Assembly: GCF_000699445.3 (NCBI RefSeq) | Contig: NC_067197.1 | Span: forward strand, 13,770,152 to 13,834,151 | From: Schistosoma haematobium | Taxonomy: Eukaryota > Platyhelminthes > Trematoda > Strigeidida > Schistosomatidae | DNA length: 64,000 nucleotides | Direction of reading: 5' to 3' | Notes under the pieces: generated by a model | Databases searched by the model: none | The model's input: only the letters and a program-made list of their open reading frames with translations | Told to the model about the DNA's origin: nothing | Program-made: the position numbers and the translations under genes | Part shown: piece by piece, positions 44,611 through 55,315 of the stretch | How the letters are laid out: every line of letters begins with the position of its first letter | How positions within the stretch are numbered: position 1 is the stretch's first letter

Positions 44611-45900
44611 GTAAGCATGTTTACGATTATCAAAGTTACTCATAAAAACTGAACTACATTTACGGCTGTTAACCGTAGAACCTTGATCTCTTCCTCAAGT
44701 CATTCCCTCTGGTTCACAATACAATCCCCATAAGAAATATCTGTTTTTGTACACTACGTAATAAATCTAAAATAAACCAAGAGAGGTTTTCCAGCATACT
44801 TTAAATGTTATGTATAGTGGTGTGCTCTAGCTAAATTAATAAAATAAAATCAATAAAATGTCAGCTCGTTTTATGAATACGAATGATATAATTTCAAGAA
44901 AAGTGCCACTGAGATGGGTAGTTGAATTCCTTAAAATGTTAGGTAGTTATTGGTGATAAAATCTAGATAGCAAGGAATCTAGGTTATTGATTTCCTTTTT
45001 ATCATGTAACGTTATGCATACTTTTAAGCAGTAAACAGTCACTGAGGATTGGCTCAAAGAAAAGCATTGTTTTCAGGATATTCATTCCCAAAATTGCACT
45101 TTCTCAAAATATATACTCTTATTACAAAACAGTGATTTACTGAGTAAATTGATAAAATCATCAGGAACGTATTCTTATTAAAAAGTCAAAGATTTTGATT
45201 GTTAAAACCTTGAATATTCGTCAAGATTACTATCGGCGTTACAAGAATATTGATTGTGAATAGTGTTGAAATTAAAACTATGTGAAATCAATGAGGATAA
45301 GTCGATTAGGTTTTAAGAGCTAATGTAGGAGGGAGAGAGAAGAGAAATAGTTTTAAAACTAGGGATTACATTCATGATACGAAAAGGGAATGACTAAGGA
45401 TTTCTTTGTATGCATAGTTCTGGTTTCTGTAAACGCATTTTGAAGGCTCTGGTAGTGCTAAGAAGACAGAAACTCGCTCTCTACAAGATTAATTAGAACT
45501 TATCAAGATAAGTTTGTCCAGTTAAACATTGTTTTTAACATATATCCTATAGATTATCTTTGTGAAAAAAGTAAATGCTTTTTGGCAATTATTAAAGCTT
45601 TGAGAATGAATTTGTTGAGAACAGAGCTCTTCGTTGAATCAGTCTACCTTGATTTTAGATGTAGCTGTATTTAATAATTTCCTAAAAGATCATACATAGA
45701 TTAGATAGTTACAGATTAGAAATTGATATCCAATCTGTTAGTTGAATTACTAGTTGATATAAATATGTCCATTTTACGAGAAATGGAAATAGGGAATCTG
45801 ATTGTAAATAATAATAATTATTATTAAGAACAATTCAATCTTAAACGTGCCATATGAAATAGATTTTCAGCAATGCGTTTTGTGGAAATTGTAGTACTTT
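44611..45900. other. AT-rich non-coding stretch
   Basis: Nothing recognised. Confidence 0.4.
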
Positions 45901-45904
45901 TAAC

Positions 45905-46012
45905 AGTTGAATTCACAAGTCAATCTAAGCTAGATCACCAATGAAAACTTGGAAGCACTGGACGACCTTTTCGTACCATTTTGAGACTTTTCAGCAGTGC
46001 ACACTGCTGATA
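45905..46012 (-). repeat. Hammerhead SINE 3' half, degenerate
   Basis: Minus strand: GTGCACTGCTGAAAAGTCTC... then the SINE tail to TTGACTTGTGAATTCAAC. The ribozyme core is broken (CUGAAAA, GAAA retained). Confidence 0.55.
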
Positions 46013-46139
46013 ACAACAAAGATAATGGCGAAAAACAATATGAATCCCACTAATTTGGATTTCAAAGCAATATTGCCAGGGTAGACTGTGTAAGTACAAA
46101 TTATATTTGAACACTCAAGAGAAGTTGAACCTTTTTATC

Positions 46140-47230
46140 TCCAAGACCTCAATGAACCTAAATATTAGCTCTAGACTTGGAACAGGGCTTTAAACCTGTT
46201 GTTGATAGCTATCTTGAATTCGTTGAGCTTGTTAGTATCTCGAGGGAAGGCTGTATTGAACCTTTTTACTGCTGTTTTCCCAGCTGTCCAGTGTTTCTTT
46301 AGCTTAAGGTTCATCTTGACCACAACTAGCTAGTGGTGATCAGAAGCTATGCCAACTCTTCTCCTGGATCTCACGTCTTCCAGTGTCCTTCTGAATTTTT
46401 TAGAGATACAGATATGATCGATGTGGTTATCTGCAGTTTGATCGGGTGAAGCATATGTAGCTTTGTGTATGTGTTCGTGTGAGAATATTGTGCCGCCTAT
46501 AACCATTTTGTTGAATGTTCATAGATTTGCGAATCTTTCCCTACAATCGTTTCTCTCTCCAAGCCCATGTCGTCCCATGATATCTTCATATCCTGTGTTT
46601 CGCATTACGACTTTAGTGTTTAGATCTTACATTACGATGTTCAGGTCCTTTCCTGATCACTTTTCTACGATCGATTGCATCCTTTCGTAGAACTGATCAT
46701 TATCTTTGTTGTTGCTATCATTTGTGGGTTCATAACATTGGATAACATTCATCGTGATTTATTCTTCTTTGTTTCAAAGGATGCTTTGGTGATTCCAGAT
46801 CCATGAGATCCTCATCCTATAAGTGCGTTACTTGCTTCTTTGGACGGTATCAGAGCAACTCTCTGATTGTGTGGAGCATTTTCCTTTTCGTAATCAGAGC
46901 ACAGCAGCATCTCTCGCGTATCTAGCCTCTGCTATCCAGCTTGGGTCCAGTGGGGTTCACTGATTCCGAGAACCGTCAAGTTGTATCTCATCATTTTCGT
47001 AGCTATTTCATTGGTCCTTCCGATCTCCCACATTGTTCGGACATTCCGTGTATCTATATCCATTGCTGTTCTGGTTGCTAAAAGATCCATTGTCTTCGCG
47101 ACTTCCGAAGAATCTTCACCGTGAGGAATCATAATTCTTTTAAATGAAGATCCTTTAAATTTCAGGTCAGAGTTTAAATGATTTGAATCGTTTATTCCGG
47201 CTGGCAAAAGTTTTTTAGCAAGGTTGCTTT
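46140..47230 (-). pseudogene. SR2-like RTE LINE, 5' (endonuclease) fragment
   Basis: Minus strand. The frame 46932-47207 reads MDIDTRNVRTMWEIGRTNEIATKMMRYNLTVLGISEPHWTQAG, the start of the AP endonuclease of SR2-like RTE elements (Asn-Val-Arg and Glu-x-His-Trp motifs). Further down, with stops and shifts, come a VIGGTIF-like piece, DNHIDHICISKKFRR and ASDHH near 46450 and 46340. The RT is absent. Fragmented and inactive. Confidence 0.72.
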
Positions 47231-47510
47231 CTACTGGATGGGGTTTCCGACTTCATGTCCAACCCTCCTCCTTTAAATGTGCTTTTGACATGCCGTAACC
47301 CTGGAAGTTCTACTAACGAATTTTCAATAATTATATTCAGACAAAAATAACTTAAAGATACGTAATGAATAGGGTTAGCAATCAACACACATACGATCAT
47401 ATAAAAACAGTCACGCTTAATAGGCAAATAAGTGACAAGGTCAAAATGTGGCTTGAGATGAATGAATAACTTGGTATATCCAGAAGCTAGAATAACGTTT
47501 GTAGTCTTGT
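47231..47510 (-). repeat. SR2-associated repeat block
   Basis: Adjoins the endonuclease start, so perhaps the LINE's 5' UTR. A clearly homologous block (about three quarters identical by eye) occurs at 63420-63595, also beside SR2-like pieces. Confidence 0.5.
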
Positions 47511-47559
47511 TATAGTACTAGCCATTCCAGTGCGAGAAAATAAATTAACACTGTGAAAA

Positions 47560-47700
47560 TAAAAATATTTCATCATTAAATACCGATATACAAATATATA
47601 TACATCTATGTATGTACACCCAACTGACGAGTCCCAAATATGACAAAACGGGTACCATGGATTTCGCAGCTAGCCGCATCCCATCTTTTTATACTATATA
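47560..47700 (+). repeat. Sm-alpha-type SINE fragment with hammerhead relic
   Basis: GTACACCCAACTGACGAGTC, a CAAATA loop, GACAAAACGGG, then GGATTTCGCAGCTAGCCGCA, the layout of the Sm-alpha hammerhead and its 3' flank. GAAA is changed to AAAA. Confidence 0.6.
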
Positions 47701-48720
47701 CATTTACATTTATATATAGTTACTGTATGTAAAGATAAGTCATTTAGCTTCGAAGCTAGCTTTCATTATAAGTTGAAATAAACTGGAAAGTTAGAGAAAA
47801 TTAACAACCTAAGGACATGTACAAGATCATAATCAAGAGTTTGTATCGATGAATTCACAACAGAATCAGGTTCCTGATTCTCATGTCTCATTAAGAGCAT
47901 TATAATTCTAAATCACTGACAAGTAATTCAGTGGTACATGTTTATCGTTAGTGTGGAATCATCCGATTTAATGAGTAAAAGATATGAATCCTCTTATTTC
48001 TAGGTTCAATAGTATATGGGCTTATCAGTGTACATTGTTAATGAATCAAAAACTTGAATAAAACATTTATCCACAATAATAGTAATAATAATATTCTTTA
48101 TTCCACACTATAGTTTTGATTATAGTAGAGAATTCTCATTATGAAATAACTGATATTGCCTTATGATTTGTTAAACTTATGAATATTAAAATATTATTTA
48201 CATCAGTGATTCTAACAATGGATGATTGTTGTCTATCTTTATTCTCAAACATCATCACTCACTTTTGCAGCTATGACAATATTTTTTTATAGTATTATAT
48301 AGATTTAAAGCCTGAAATTCATTGAAATCTTAAATAATTTCTTCAAGTAGAGGAATATGCCGAATCGATTCCGTTTAAATTTTACAATATCTAACTTTTT
48401 CATAATCTGTAATTCATTTATAGGAGGTTGAAGGGTTCATAAACATAAAACAGAAAATCTGTGATAGTGTTTTCACAGTTGGAAAAATAGATGAATCAGA
48501 AAGTTGAGCTCATCCCTTATCTGTTTGTATCAATAACACTTTTCGTGTTATTAATTTTCTAGTTTATGTTGGCAGATGAAGAAAACTTTTCTCGCTATAG
48601 AAATGCTTCCATAAAATGTCTAATTAAACAATAACCCTACGTTCATTAGTGGCTCGCTGTAATATTAAACTCTTAATGATTTTATAATAAATATATTTTT
48701 TGTTGTTCTATCCCAATGAT
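47701..48720. other. AT-rich non-coding stretch
   Basis: Nothing recognised. Confidence 0.4.
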
Positions 48721-48736
48721 TAGAAAAAGTGCATTT

Positions 48737-48773
48737 CTGATGTTTTGTGACTTAATATAAGCCACCTCTTCAG
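48737..48773 (-). ncRNA. Penelope-type hammerhead-like motif, degenerate
   Basis: Minus strand CTGAAGAGGTGGCTTATATT then AAGTCACAAAACATCAG. GAAA is lost. A Merlin element has inserted 9 bp to its right. Confidence 0.45.
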
Positions 48774-48774
48774 A

Positions 48775-48782
48775 GTATATCT
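48775..48782. repeat. TSD of Merlin element, left copy
   Basis: GTATATCT, repeated exactly at 49574-49581. Confidence 0.82.
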
Positions 48783-49573
48783 GGGCGAGACTCAAATTTA
48801 TGGACGACCTTTCAACGAATTTTAAGTGACCTTGAGAATATTAGTCAATCAACGAACAGTAAATATAGAGTAAAAATGTATTATACAAAACCAAGGAAAT
48901 AAAGTGGATACACTTCTCATACGTGGTTCAAAAACTTGTCAAGGTTAGAAAGAGGTTCAGACGTTCTAAAATCGTGATGCGTGCAGTAGAAGAAATCATC
49001 CATATGGCTACAGAATAGTCGACCTCTGGAGCCATGATAAAGTCTCAAAAACCCTTCCAGCCTCGACCACATAGCTCCAATATTGTTTATGTGCACTCCG
49101 GTTGTTGAGTACACAAAATGCCACCTATGGATAACGACACGATGCACATAACCAAGCCTATGTAGGAGTCTGTAGGCTCTCCAATCATCCTTATATATTG
49201 TAGTACCTGGCTGCAGCCAGTGTTACTGGTGCTTTTATTATCCAGTTCGCGATAATTGTCATAATTTGCCTCAGGAATTATATATGGGGTTTTCATCACT
49301 AACTGACATCAGTTATGATGCCAGAAATCTGTTTAACCAAATGGATGAAAGGCTTTCGTGCCCAAATCCGAGATCTGTTTTCTTATACCTGATTGATTCG
49401 TCCACAAATTATAGTCTCGCCATTTTATTTGTTATAGCCGCTCAATTATCACGTTTTGTACAAAATTCCTTGTGAATCCATCGTACGTTAGCAGTAAGCA
49501 CTGAAGTTGGCGCCATAACCTTGAAATCCTTCAAACGCCTCTGATTGGCTCGCCCATAAATTAGAGTCTCGCC
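48783..49573 (-). mobile_element. Merlin DNA transposon (decayed)
   Basis: A 791-bp element with terminal inverted repeats (GGGCGAGACTCAAATTTATG on the left; GGCGAGACTCTAATTTATGG read from the right end) and an 8-bp target duplication, as expected for Merlin. Encodes a transposase C-terminal piece on the minus strand. Merlin is known from schistosomes. Confidence 0.85.
48917..49225 (-). pseudogene. Merlin transposase, C-terminal fragment
   Basis: Reads GTTIYKDDWRAYRLL...GYVHRVVIHRWHFV...TTGVHINNIGAMWSRLEGFL and ends at a stop near 48917. The YKDDWRAY and TGVHxNxI(E)xMW patterns are those of the IS1016/ISXO2-like DDE transposases to which Merlin belongs. The last catalytic Glu, expected right after NNI, is Gly here. 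The N-terminal part (zinc ribbon, first Asp) is missing or unreadable. Inactive. Confidence 0.8.
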
Positions 49574-49581
49574 GTATATCT
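49574..49581. repeat. TSD of Merlin element, right copy
   Basis: GTATATCT, same as 48775-48782. Confidence 0.82.
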
Positions 49582-50254
49582 ATTATTAACGTTCTATTCA
49601 ATACTCAATTTATTTGAAACTAACAAGTTCAACATTGACATTGATACCTATAAACTTGATGATTCTGTTGAAGCTGTGATTTATTATTCTAAACAAGTTG
49701 AGAATAAAATAAAAATGAACCAATGATATTTGGGATAAAAGCCATATTGTATAAAAAATCTATTTTTTTCAACGATATCTTTTCATAGCTACATTATCAT
49801 ATCTATTACTAAAGTGTGCATGCTTAAACACACTTATTCATACAGTTTCAAAAAGAAGCTAATGAATATCAAGTCAGTTGTTATGAGTAAACCAGAAAAA
49901 TATACAATATGAAATTTAAGAAGATTTAAGAACTATTTCCAGTTGATAATTATATAAACTAAATATCCATTTAATATATACAATGAATGATAAAGAAGTA
50001 AACTGAAAACTAGTCATAAAATAACTATGAAGAAATGAGAACCAATCAGGTTATATTATACAGAACCGGATATCAGACAGATAACTTTTACACTGTATTA
50101 CGAAAGTTTATTATCTTCTTTATTCTATTTAAAGGTGATTTTCACTGGACATCATAAAATGTAAGTAATTATTTGTATTATCAGAAGAGATTTCGTGAAG
50201 ATTTTAGTAATTTTACAGTTGAATTCATAAGTCAATTTAAGCTAGAAGTATTTC

Positions 50255-50578
50255 ATGGAGTCCTAGTTAGAAGCAGTGATCAGTAGAGTTCGATCGGGTA
50301 GATTGAGAGATAGTAACTCACTGAAGACAATAGTGGACGGCGGCTCAATTTTATGGATTGGTTGAAGTTAGACATTAACACCATTGGATACCGGCTCAGT
50401 GGTCTAGCGGGTAAGCGTTTGCGCGCGAGACTGGTAGGTTATGAGTTGGAATCTCTCGAGGTGTAATCATGGATACGCACTGCTGAGGAGTCCTGTGATA
50501 GGACGAAACGGCCGTTCACTAATTTCAGGTTTTCCATGGTGGTCTAGCTTCAACTGACTCATGAATTCAACTATAAAC
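50255..50578 (+). repeat. tRNA-headed hammerhead SINE, full length
   Basis: Leader (GAAGCAGTGATCAGTAGAG, ATAGTAACTCACTGAAGACA), tRNA-like head (ACCGGCTCAGTGGTCTAGCG; weak box B GAGTTGGAATCTC), hammerhead, tail ending CTGACTCATGAATTCAAC. A fragment of another copy in minus orientation lies directly to its left (50212-50250). Confidence 0.78.
50477..50523 (+). ncRNA. Hammerhead ribozyme with altered cleavage site
   Basis: GCACUG-CUGAGGA-GUCC-loop-GGAC-GAAA-CGGCCGU then U in place of C17, and a stem I partner (CACUAA) that no longer pairs well. Core boxes intact; cleavage probably poor. Confidence 0.68.
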
Positions 50579-51545
50579 TTATTTGTATCTAATTCTATAA
50601 AGACATTAATCATATAGAGAGAGCTGAATTGTCATGAGTTTTATAAAGTAACATATTAATATAAGAAAAGTAAATAATATCTCTTTAGTAATAACATAGT
50701 TTATATTATTATAAAGTCGAAGGAGAAAAACCAACTAAAAAGATAGATGTTGGATTTGAATATCATAGTGGGAACACAGAATAAACAATATACTTTTGAG
50801 TTTCATTACAAATGTCTATTCTACTACTCAATCAACAACTAAAAACATAGATGAATTCACATTATAAGTATTACCTTGTGAATAGTTTAGTAAGAAGTAT
50901 TAAAGGAATTATCGACTAATCAAATTACTACGGCAAGAGCTCTTAATATGAATTTATAGCTGACAAAGTTTAGTCAGTATATGATTAAATGTTACGGTAA
51001 AAGATTTCATGCAATTTATACTTCATCAATTAAATTTCATAAACAACACACTCTGAAATAAAAGTACCGAAATATTTGAAAACGAGCTTCGATGAGCAAG
51101 ATAATGATTGTCATATGAAAGTTTAAATAGTTATTTTACTTGTTTTGTAATTTTCAATTAGTATATAAATGGTTTATCTTATACATATCATTCATTATTT
51201 ATTTATTCCTTACTGTTACAAAAACACTTGTATTAATCACTGATTTAAATAGGAGTATAAAAGATTTGTAAAGTTCATTCAATTCGAAATCTATTTACTC
51301 AGTACATTCATGTTAGATAACTAATAAAATACAAAATGAATAAAACAACTATGTCGTTCATGTATAATTCACATAAGTAATATGAACACATCACTTTGAC
51401 AAGTAATTAATATAAGACCTTCAAACACTATAGCTAGGGTGTAGCGTTTTAACAAATAAGTAGTTATTCAATAGTTCACATATCCAATTTTTAATATCAA
51501 GACAAAAGAGTTATTCAATGTGATTCTTGATGTTCTATGGTTATC

Positions 51546-51640
51546 TACCTGAAATTTGTGCTGATGATATCGTTCAGAAGAACAATGAAAGCTCCACAAC
51601 TAAACGATCCAGCTCAGAGAACAGAACTCTTTTAAAATAT
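51546..51640. repeat. Foldback repeat, one arm
   Basis: Contains CGTTCAGAAGAACAATGAAA GCTCC..., matching the right arm of the foldback element at 55316-55526. Confidence 0.6.
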
Positions 51641-51759
51641 GGTTATCTACGTTTAGTTAGCCTATAGTTTAAACTGATATAGTTACTTAACTTCATGATA
51701 TTTCCTTATCTATATTTATTTTAATAATTTTAAGAAACATACAAGTACTTAATATGATT

Positions 51760-51985
51760 TGTACTTTCTTATTCTTTTTCTAAAAATTAGTCCCAAAAGT
51801 GGATGGTGGCTAGCAGTTATCCAAGACCCGCATTTCATCCTGTTTGGGACTCGTCAGCTGAATGTACCTGCATTTCAGAGTTTATATTCACTCCGAGACT
51901 CGAAGCAAGTACCGTTCACTTCAAACGCCACTTATCTACTGAGTCCTGGTAGCCACCTGCTTGTGCAATGGGGTGAATTTTAAAT
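51760..51985 (-). repeat. Sm-alpha-type SINE with hammerhead, minus orientation
   Basis: Minus strand shows the hammerhead at 51819-51863 followed by TTGGATAACTGCTAGCCACC, the Sm-alpha 3' flank. Faces away from the plus-strand copy at 52067-52200. Confidence 0.72.
51819..51863 (-). ncRNA. Hammerhead ribozyme, Sm-alpha type
   Basis: AUUCAG-CUGACGA-GUCC-loop-GGAU-GAAA-UGCGGGUC-UUGGAU. Stem I closes with G-U wobbles, stem II has one G-U at the base and the GUC cleavage site is kept. Possibly active. Confidence 0.7.
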
Positions 51986-51989
51986 TCAC

Positions 51990-52305
51990 TTGATGTTGTT
52001 TTACTTGTATCTTCCCATTATTATTTAGGACTGCAATTGATCAGTCTCTTGTTGGCATATGTGCATTCGAGTCTTGGAATGAGCATCAAATCTAGGATAC
52101 AAGTACATCCAGCTGACGAGTCTAAAATAGGACGAAACGCGCGTGTTGGATTCCACTGCTAGTCACTATCCATCAATGCTTACAAAAAGCTTGTGAGTTA
52201 AGACAATATCAAGGCAATACACACAGCATGCACATATGCCAATAAGAGACTGATCAATTGCAGTCCTTAAATAACAATGGGAAAATACAAGTAAAACAAT
52301 ATCAA
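51990..52305. repeat. Inverted repeat flanking a hammerhead (arms ~77 bp)
   Basis: Arm 51990-52066 (TTGATGTTGTTTTACTTGTA ... GGCATATGTGCAT) is repeated in reverse complement at 52228-52305 with few mismatches. The ~160 bp between carries the plus-strand Sm-alpha-type hammerhead. A third, direct copy of the arm lies at 53487-53567. Confidence 0.8.
52107..52151 (+). ncRNA. Hammerhead ribozyme, Sm-alpha type, C17 mutated
   Basis: AUCCAG-CUGACGA-GUCU-loop-GGAC-GAAA-CGCGCGU-G-UUGGAU. All stems form (G-U wobbles), but C17 is G, which should block cutting. Confidence 0.72.
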
Positions 52306-52550
52306 ATGAATTAGTCCGAAAAATTTAAAAATTTTTATTATTGGCTTATTATTAAGTTTTAATGAACCAGTGGAAAAAAACGAATTAAATCAACAACAAC
52401 AACAATAGCAACAAAATGCGTAGGTGTTATTCATTAATGATAATTAAAAATATAAATATAATGTATATTGTTACATTTGATAAAGAAGATACTTTCAGTA
52501 TCATTATTTATACTACTAACAATTATATACTACTGACTCATTACATCATT

Positions 52551-52922
52551 ATGTTCACCGATATAAAATTATTATTATTCTATTTAATATTTCTATTATG
52601 TAAACCTAATATTAAATGTTATTATACGAATTTCAAAACAATTGATTGGTCTAATCCATTAACTTTATCAGAAGCTATACTAGCTGGACAAGCAGCTATT
52701 GAAGAATTGGATTCAAATTCACCATTATCATCATCATCATCATCATCATCATCATTATCAACATTATCAAGAAGAAAATTTATTCCATCAAATATTGACT
52801 ATTATCCAACATGGTCTGAATCATATTTATATTTAAAACCACAAAGAAATATTGATGAAGAATTAAGACAATTAAAAGCGGAACCTCCAAGAGGATTACC
52901 TAATGTTATGAGATATGGTTAA
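52551..52922 (+). CDS. Putative secreted neuropeptide precursor ending in Arg-Tyr-Gly
   Basis: 123 residues from ATG at 52551; the open frame extends upstream to 52416, but that part looks like random AT-rich sequence. Residues 1-24 form a clear signal peptide: MFTDIKLLLFYLIFLLC with a polar end. A short acidic segment follows (WSNPLTLSEAILAGQAAIEEL), then a run of nine serines coded by a TCA repeat, then a dibasic Arg-Arg-Lys near 73-75. The last ~48 residues include two Tyr-Pro/Trp clusters and end in RGLPNVMRYG at the stop. A terminal Gly after Arg-Tyr would be converted to an amide, giving ...MRY-amide, as in many neuropeptides. An AATAAA lies 6 bp after the stop. I do not recognise a family; NPY/NPF-like ends (RxRY or RPRF-amide) are only loosely similar. 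A further 5' exon cannot be excluded. Confidence 0.5.
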   Translation: MFTDIKLLLFYLIFLLCKPNIKCYYTNFKTIDWSNPLTLSEAILAGQAAIEELDSNSPLSSSSSSSSSLSTLSRRKFIPSNIDYYPTWSESYLYLKPQRNIDEELRQLKAEPPRGLPNVMRYG

Positions 52923-53900
52923 TTAGAATAAATAGAAGATTATGTAAACAATGAAATTTTTCGAAAAAAAAACAAAACGAGAAAAATACAACTATAATAA
53001 TCATATAATTATTAGTAGTATAACAATAGATCAACATGTTTCTGTTGTGTAAACGTTTCAATCATATTATGATCATTATTGTTGCAAGGTAAAGAAGATA
53101 GATGAAATTTAATATTTACAAAGATTAGTTACCAAATACCTATATAATGTGTTATATACATATATATATATATTATTGAAAAAAGGTGACTAACTATCAT
53201 CACTACTACTAATAATATATATTTACTACAAGAATAATTCTTATTAACTATTCGTAAATATTAAAATGTTAGATTATTTTTAAAATTACTCTTATATTTC
53301 TTTCTATTATTGGGGAATACATGTATCTATGCATGATAATATCGATAATGTACTGATATGGTTAGTTGAATTACAATGAATGCATTATGATGTAATATAA
53401 TGAGTAATAAGATAGTAAAATACAACGACCTGATATTTTATGTTTGTTAACGCTAACTACAAGATGTAGGAGCATATATATATATTGACTTGGTGTTGTT
53501 TTACTTGTATCTTTCGATTGTTGTTTAGGATTGTAATTGATCCGTCTCTTGTTGGCACATAAGCATCTTGTTCGGATTGCTTCAATACATAGTTTTAAGT
53601 CACAACTTAGTAAATGGTTAATATTGTTTTATGGATAATAAGTAGTAAGTATAAAACTGAATTTATACATAAATATGTTCATTAAATTCAAAAGTTTGTT
53701 ATTAGTATCTGAACTTCTTGTTTGTTTATTTATTTTTCAATGGTACGATATATTTTGTCGTGATATTAACTAAGTATATTCAATAAATAAATAGTATATT
53801 TATAATATCCCAATGTCATGTCATAACATTAATCTGTTCAGATCTGTTTTTGATTGTTCCGTTGTACTATTTCAACTTGGATTAATTTTAATTTGGTCAT
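52923..53900. other. 3' flank of peptide gene and AT-rich spacer
   Basis: Holds the polyadenylation-like AATAAA at about 52928, a TA-dinucleotide run near 53157-53172 and the third arm copy at 53487-53567. Confidence 0.45.
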
Positions 53901-54060
53901 TTATTTTCTGAAGAAGTGACTTACACTAAGTCACGAAACGTCAGAAAATCTAATTTTTCCACTCATTGGGATATCACAAATATATTATTTATAGCAATCT
54001 ACCCAATGCTCAATTTATTCGAAATTATCAAATCAAACCTTGGTAGTGATACCTACAGGT
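53820..54060 (+). repeat. Penelope-like element terminal fragment
   Basis: Shares at least 130 bp with the reverse complement of 42460-42600, centred on the hammerhead-like motif, and its right part (CCCAATGCTCAATTTATTCG) recurs near 49600. Interpreted as the terminal repeat region of a Penelope-like element. Confidence 0.5.
53908..53944 (+). ncRNA. Penelope-type hammerhead-like motif
   Basis: CTGAAGAAGTGACTTACACT then AAGTCACGAAACGTCAG. CUGANGA box, 6-bp stem II (GUGACU/AGUCAC), GAAA and a GUC site with almost no stem III. There is one extra A after the CUGAAGA box relative to the canonical hammerhead. Best kept of the three copies. Confidence 0.6.
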
Positions 54061-54504
54061 ATATTCATGTCTATTTATTATGTAGATTTTTCAAACTACA
54101 AATATTAAAGTATAGTAGTGAATACCAAGTAACCTTTTTTTAATATTCTATTACACTACTAAGCTAAATTGGTTTTACTATGGTTTAAGCAGTTATGCTA
54201 TTATATTTTATACAAGATATATATATATGTAAGAGGTACATAGACTATTCCATCAATTCTAGTATTTTTTCTCTCAACATGTTAATCAACAATATAGGAC
54301 TTTTTTAATGAATATACTGGTATACATGTTTAGTTCAAAATAGTTTGAATATCTTGGTACAATTCAATAATGAATAAACTATAATGTTTAATTAATAAAA
54401 CTATCTAATTAAAATAATATTTGTAGTGTATTATTCGCTATACTCCTATAATATTAAGTAAATACTAATTTCTAAAGTTATCCGCATCATTCCATGAACA
54501 TTAT

Positions 54505-54897
54505 TGATATTTCACAGATTGAAATCATGAGTCAATTGAAGCTAGGTAACCATGGAAAACCTGGAAGCACTGGAGTTCTAATGAGGATCCATTATCAGTG
54601 GAGTTCAACCAGGTCTGTCGTGAGATATCAGCTCACTGAAGACAATGGTATACGGTGGCGCAACTTCGTGGATTGGTTGAAGTTAGACATTAACACCGTT
54701 GAATACCGGCTCAGTGGTCTAGTTGGTTAAGCGCCTGGCGTAAGACTGGTAGGTCCTAGGTTCGAATCTCACGGGGTGCGGGATCGTGGATGGCCACAGC
54801 TGAGGAGTCCCATACCAGGACGAAACGGCCGTCCAGTGCTTCCAGGTTTTCCATGGTGGTCTAGCTTCAACCGACTCATGATTTCAATCTGTGAAAT
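54505..54897 (+). repeat. Full-length hammerhead SINE with long terminal inverted repeats
   Basis: Left end ATTTCACAGATTGAAATCAT... and right end ...GATTTCAATCTGTGAAATTT are reverse complements. The pairing continues through GAAGCTAG, CCATGGAAAACCTGGAAGCA and CTGGA, about 65 bp per arm with a small gap and few mismatches. Between the arms lie the leader, tRNA-like head with a good box A (TGGTCTAGTTGG) and perfect box B (GGTTCGAATCTC), and the hammerhead at 54795-54838. Confidence 0.82.
54795..54838 (+). ncRNA. Hammerhead ribozyme
   Basis: CUGAGGA, stem II GUCC/GGAC, GAAA, stem III ACGGCCGU and GUC cleavage site are all intact. Stem I CACAG/CAGUG has one A-A mismatch. Confidence 0.78.
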
Positions 54898-55315
54898 TTT
54901 TAAAATCTCCACAAAGCCCTTCTGATATTATTGATATTGTTAAAATAAAGATTACTTTATTATTATGTGCATTAGGTTTAACTATATTTACGTAATACAT
55001 GTATTTAGCTACAAATACTTTAATAATATCGTTTATTAGTAAAGATTTGTTAAATATTTCATCATTATATAACAACATAATGATGGATTACAGTAAATAA
55101 ACTTTTCATGGAATGCTCTTGCAAAGAAATGATTAGTTGATGAGTCTCATTGATATTATTCAGTGATTAGTTACAGAATTCTTATCTCTTTCAAATTATC
55201 CTGAAAACAAAAAAAGAACGATTCAATCAATCAATTTTTTACAACTGTTATATGAAATATCATATCTTCTAAAGAAAACAATGATTATGAAGTGGATAAT
55301 AAGTACTACCATTCT

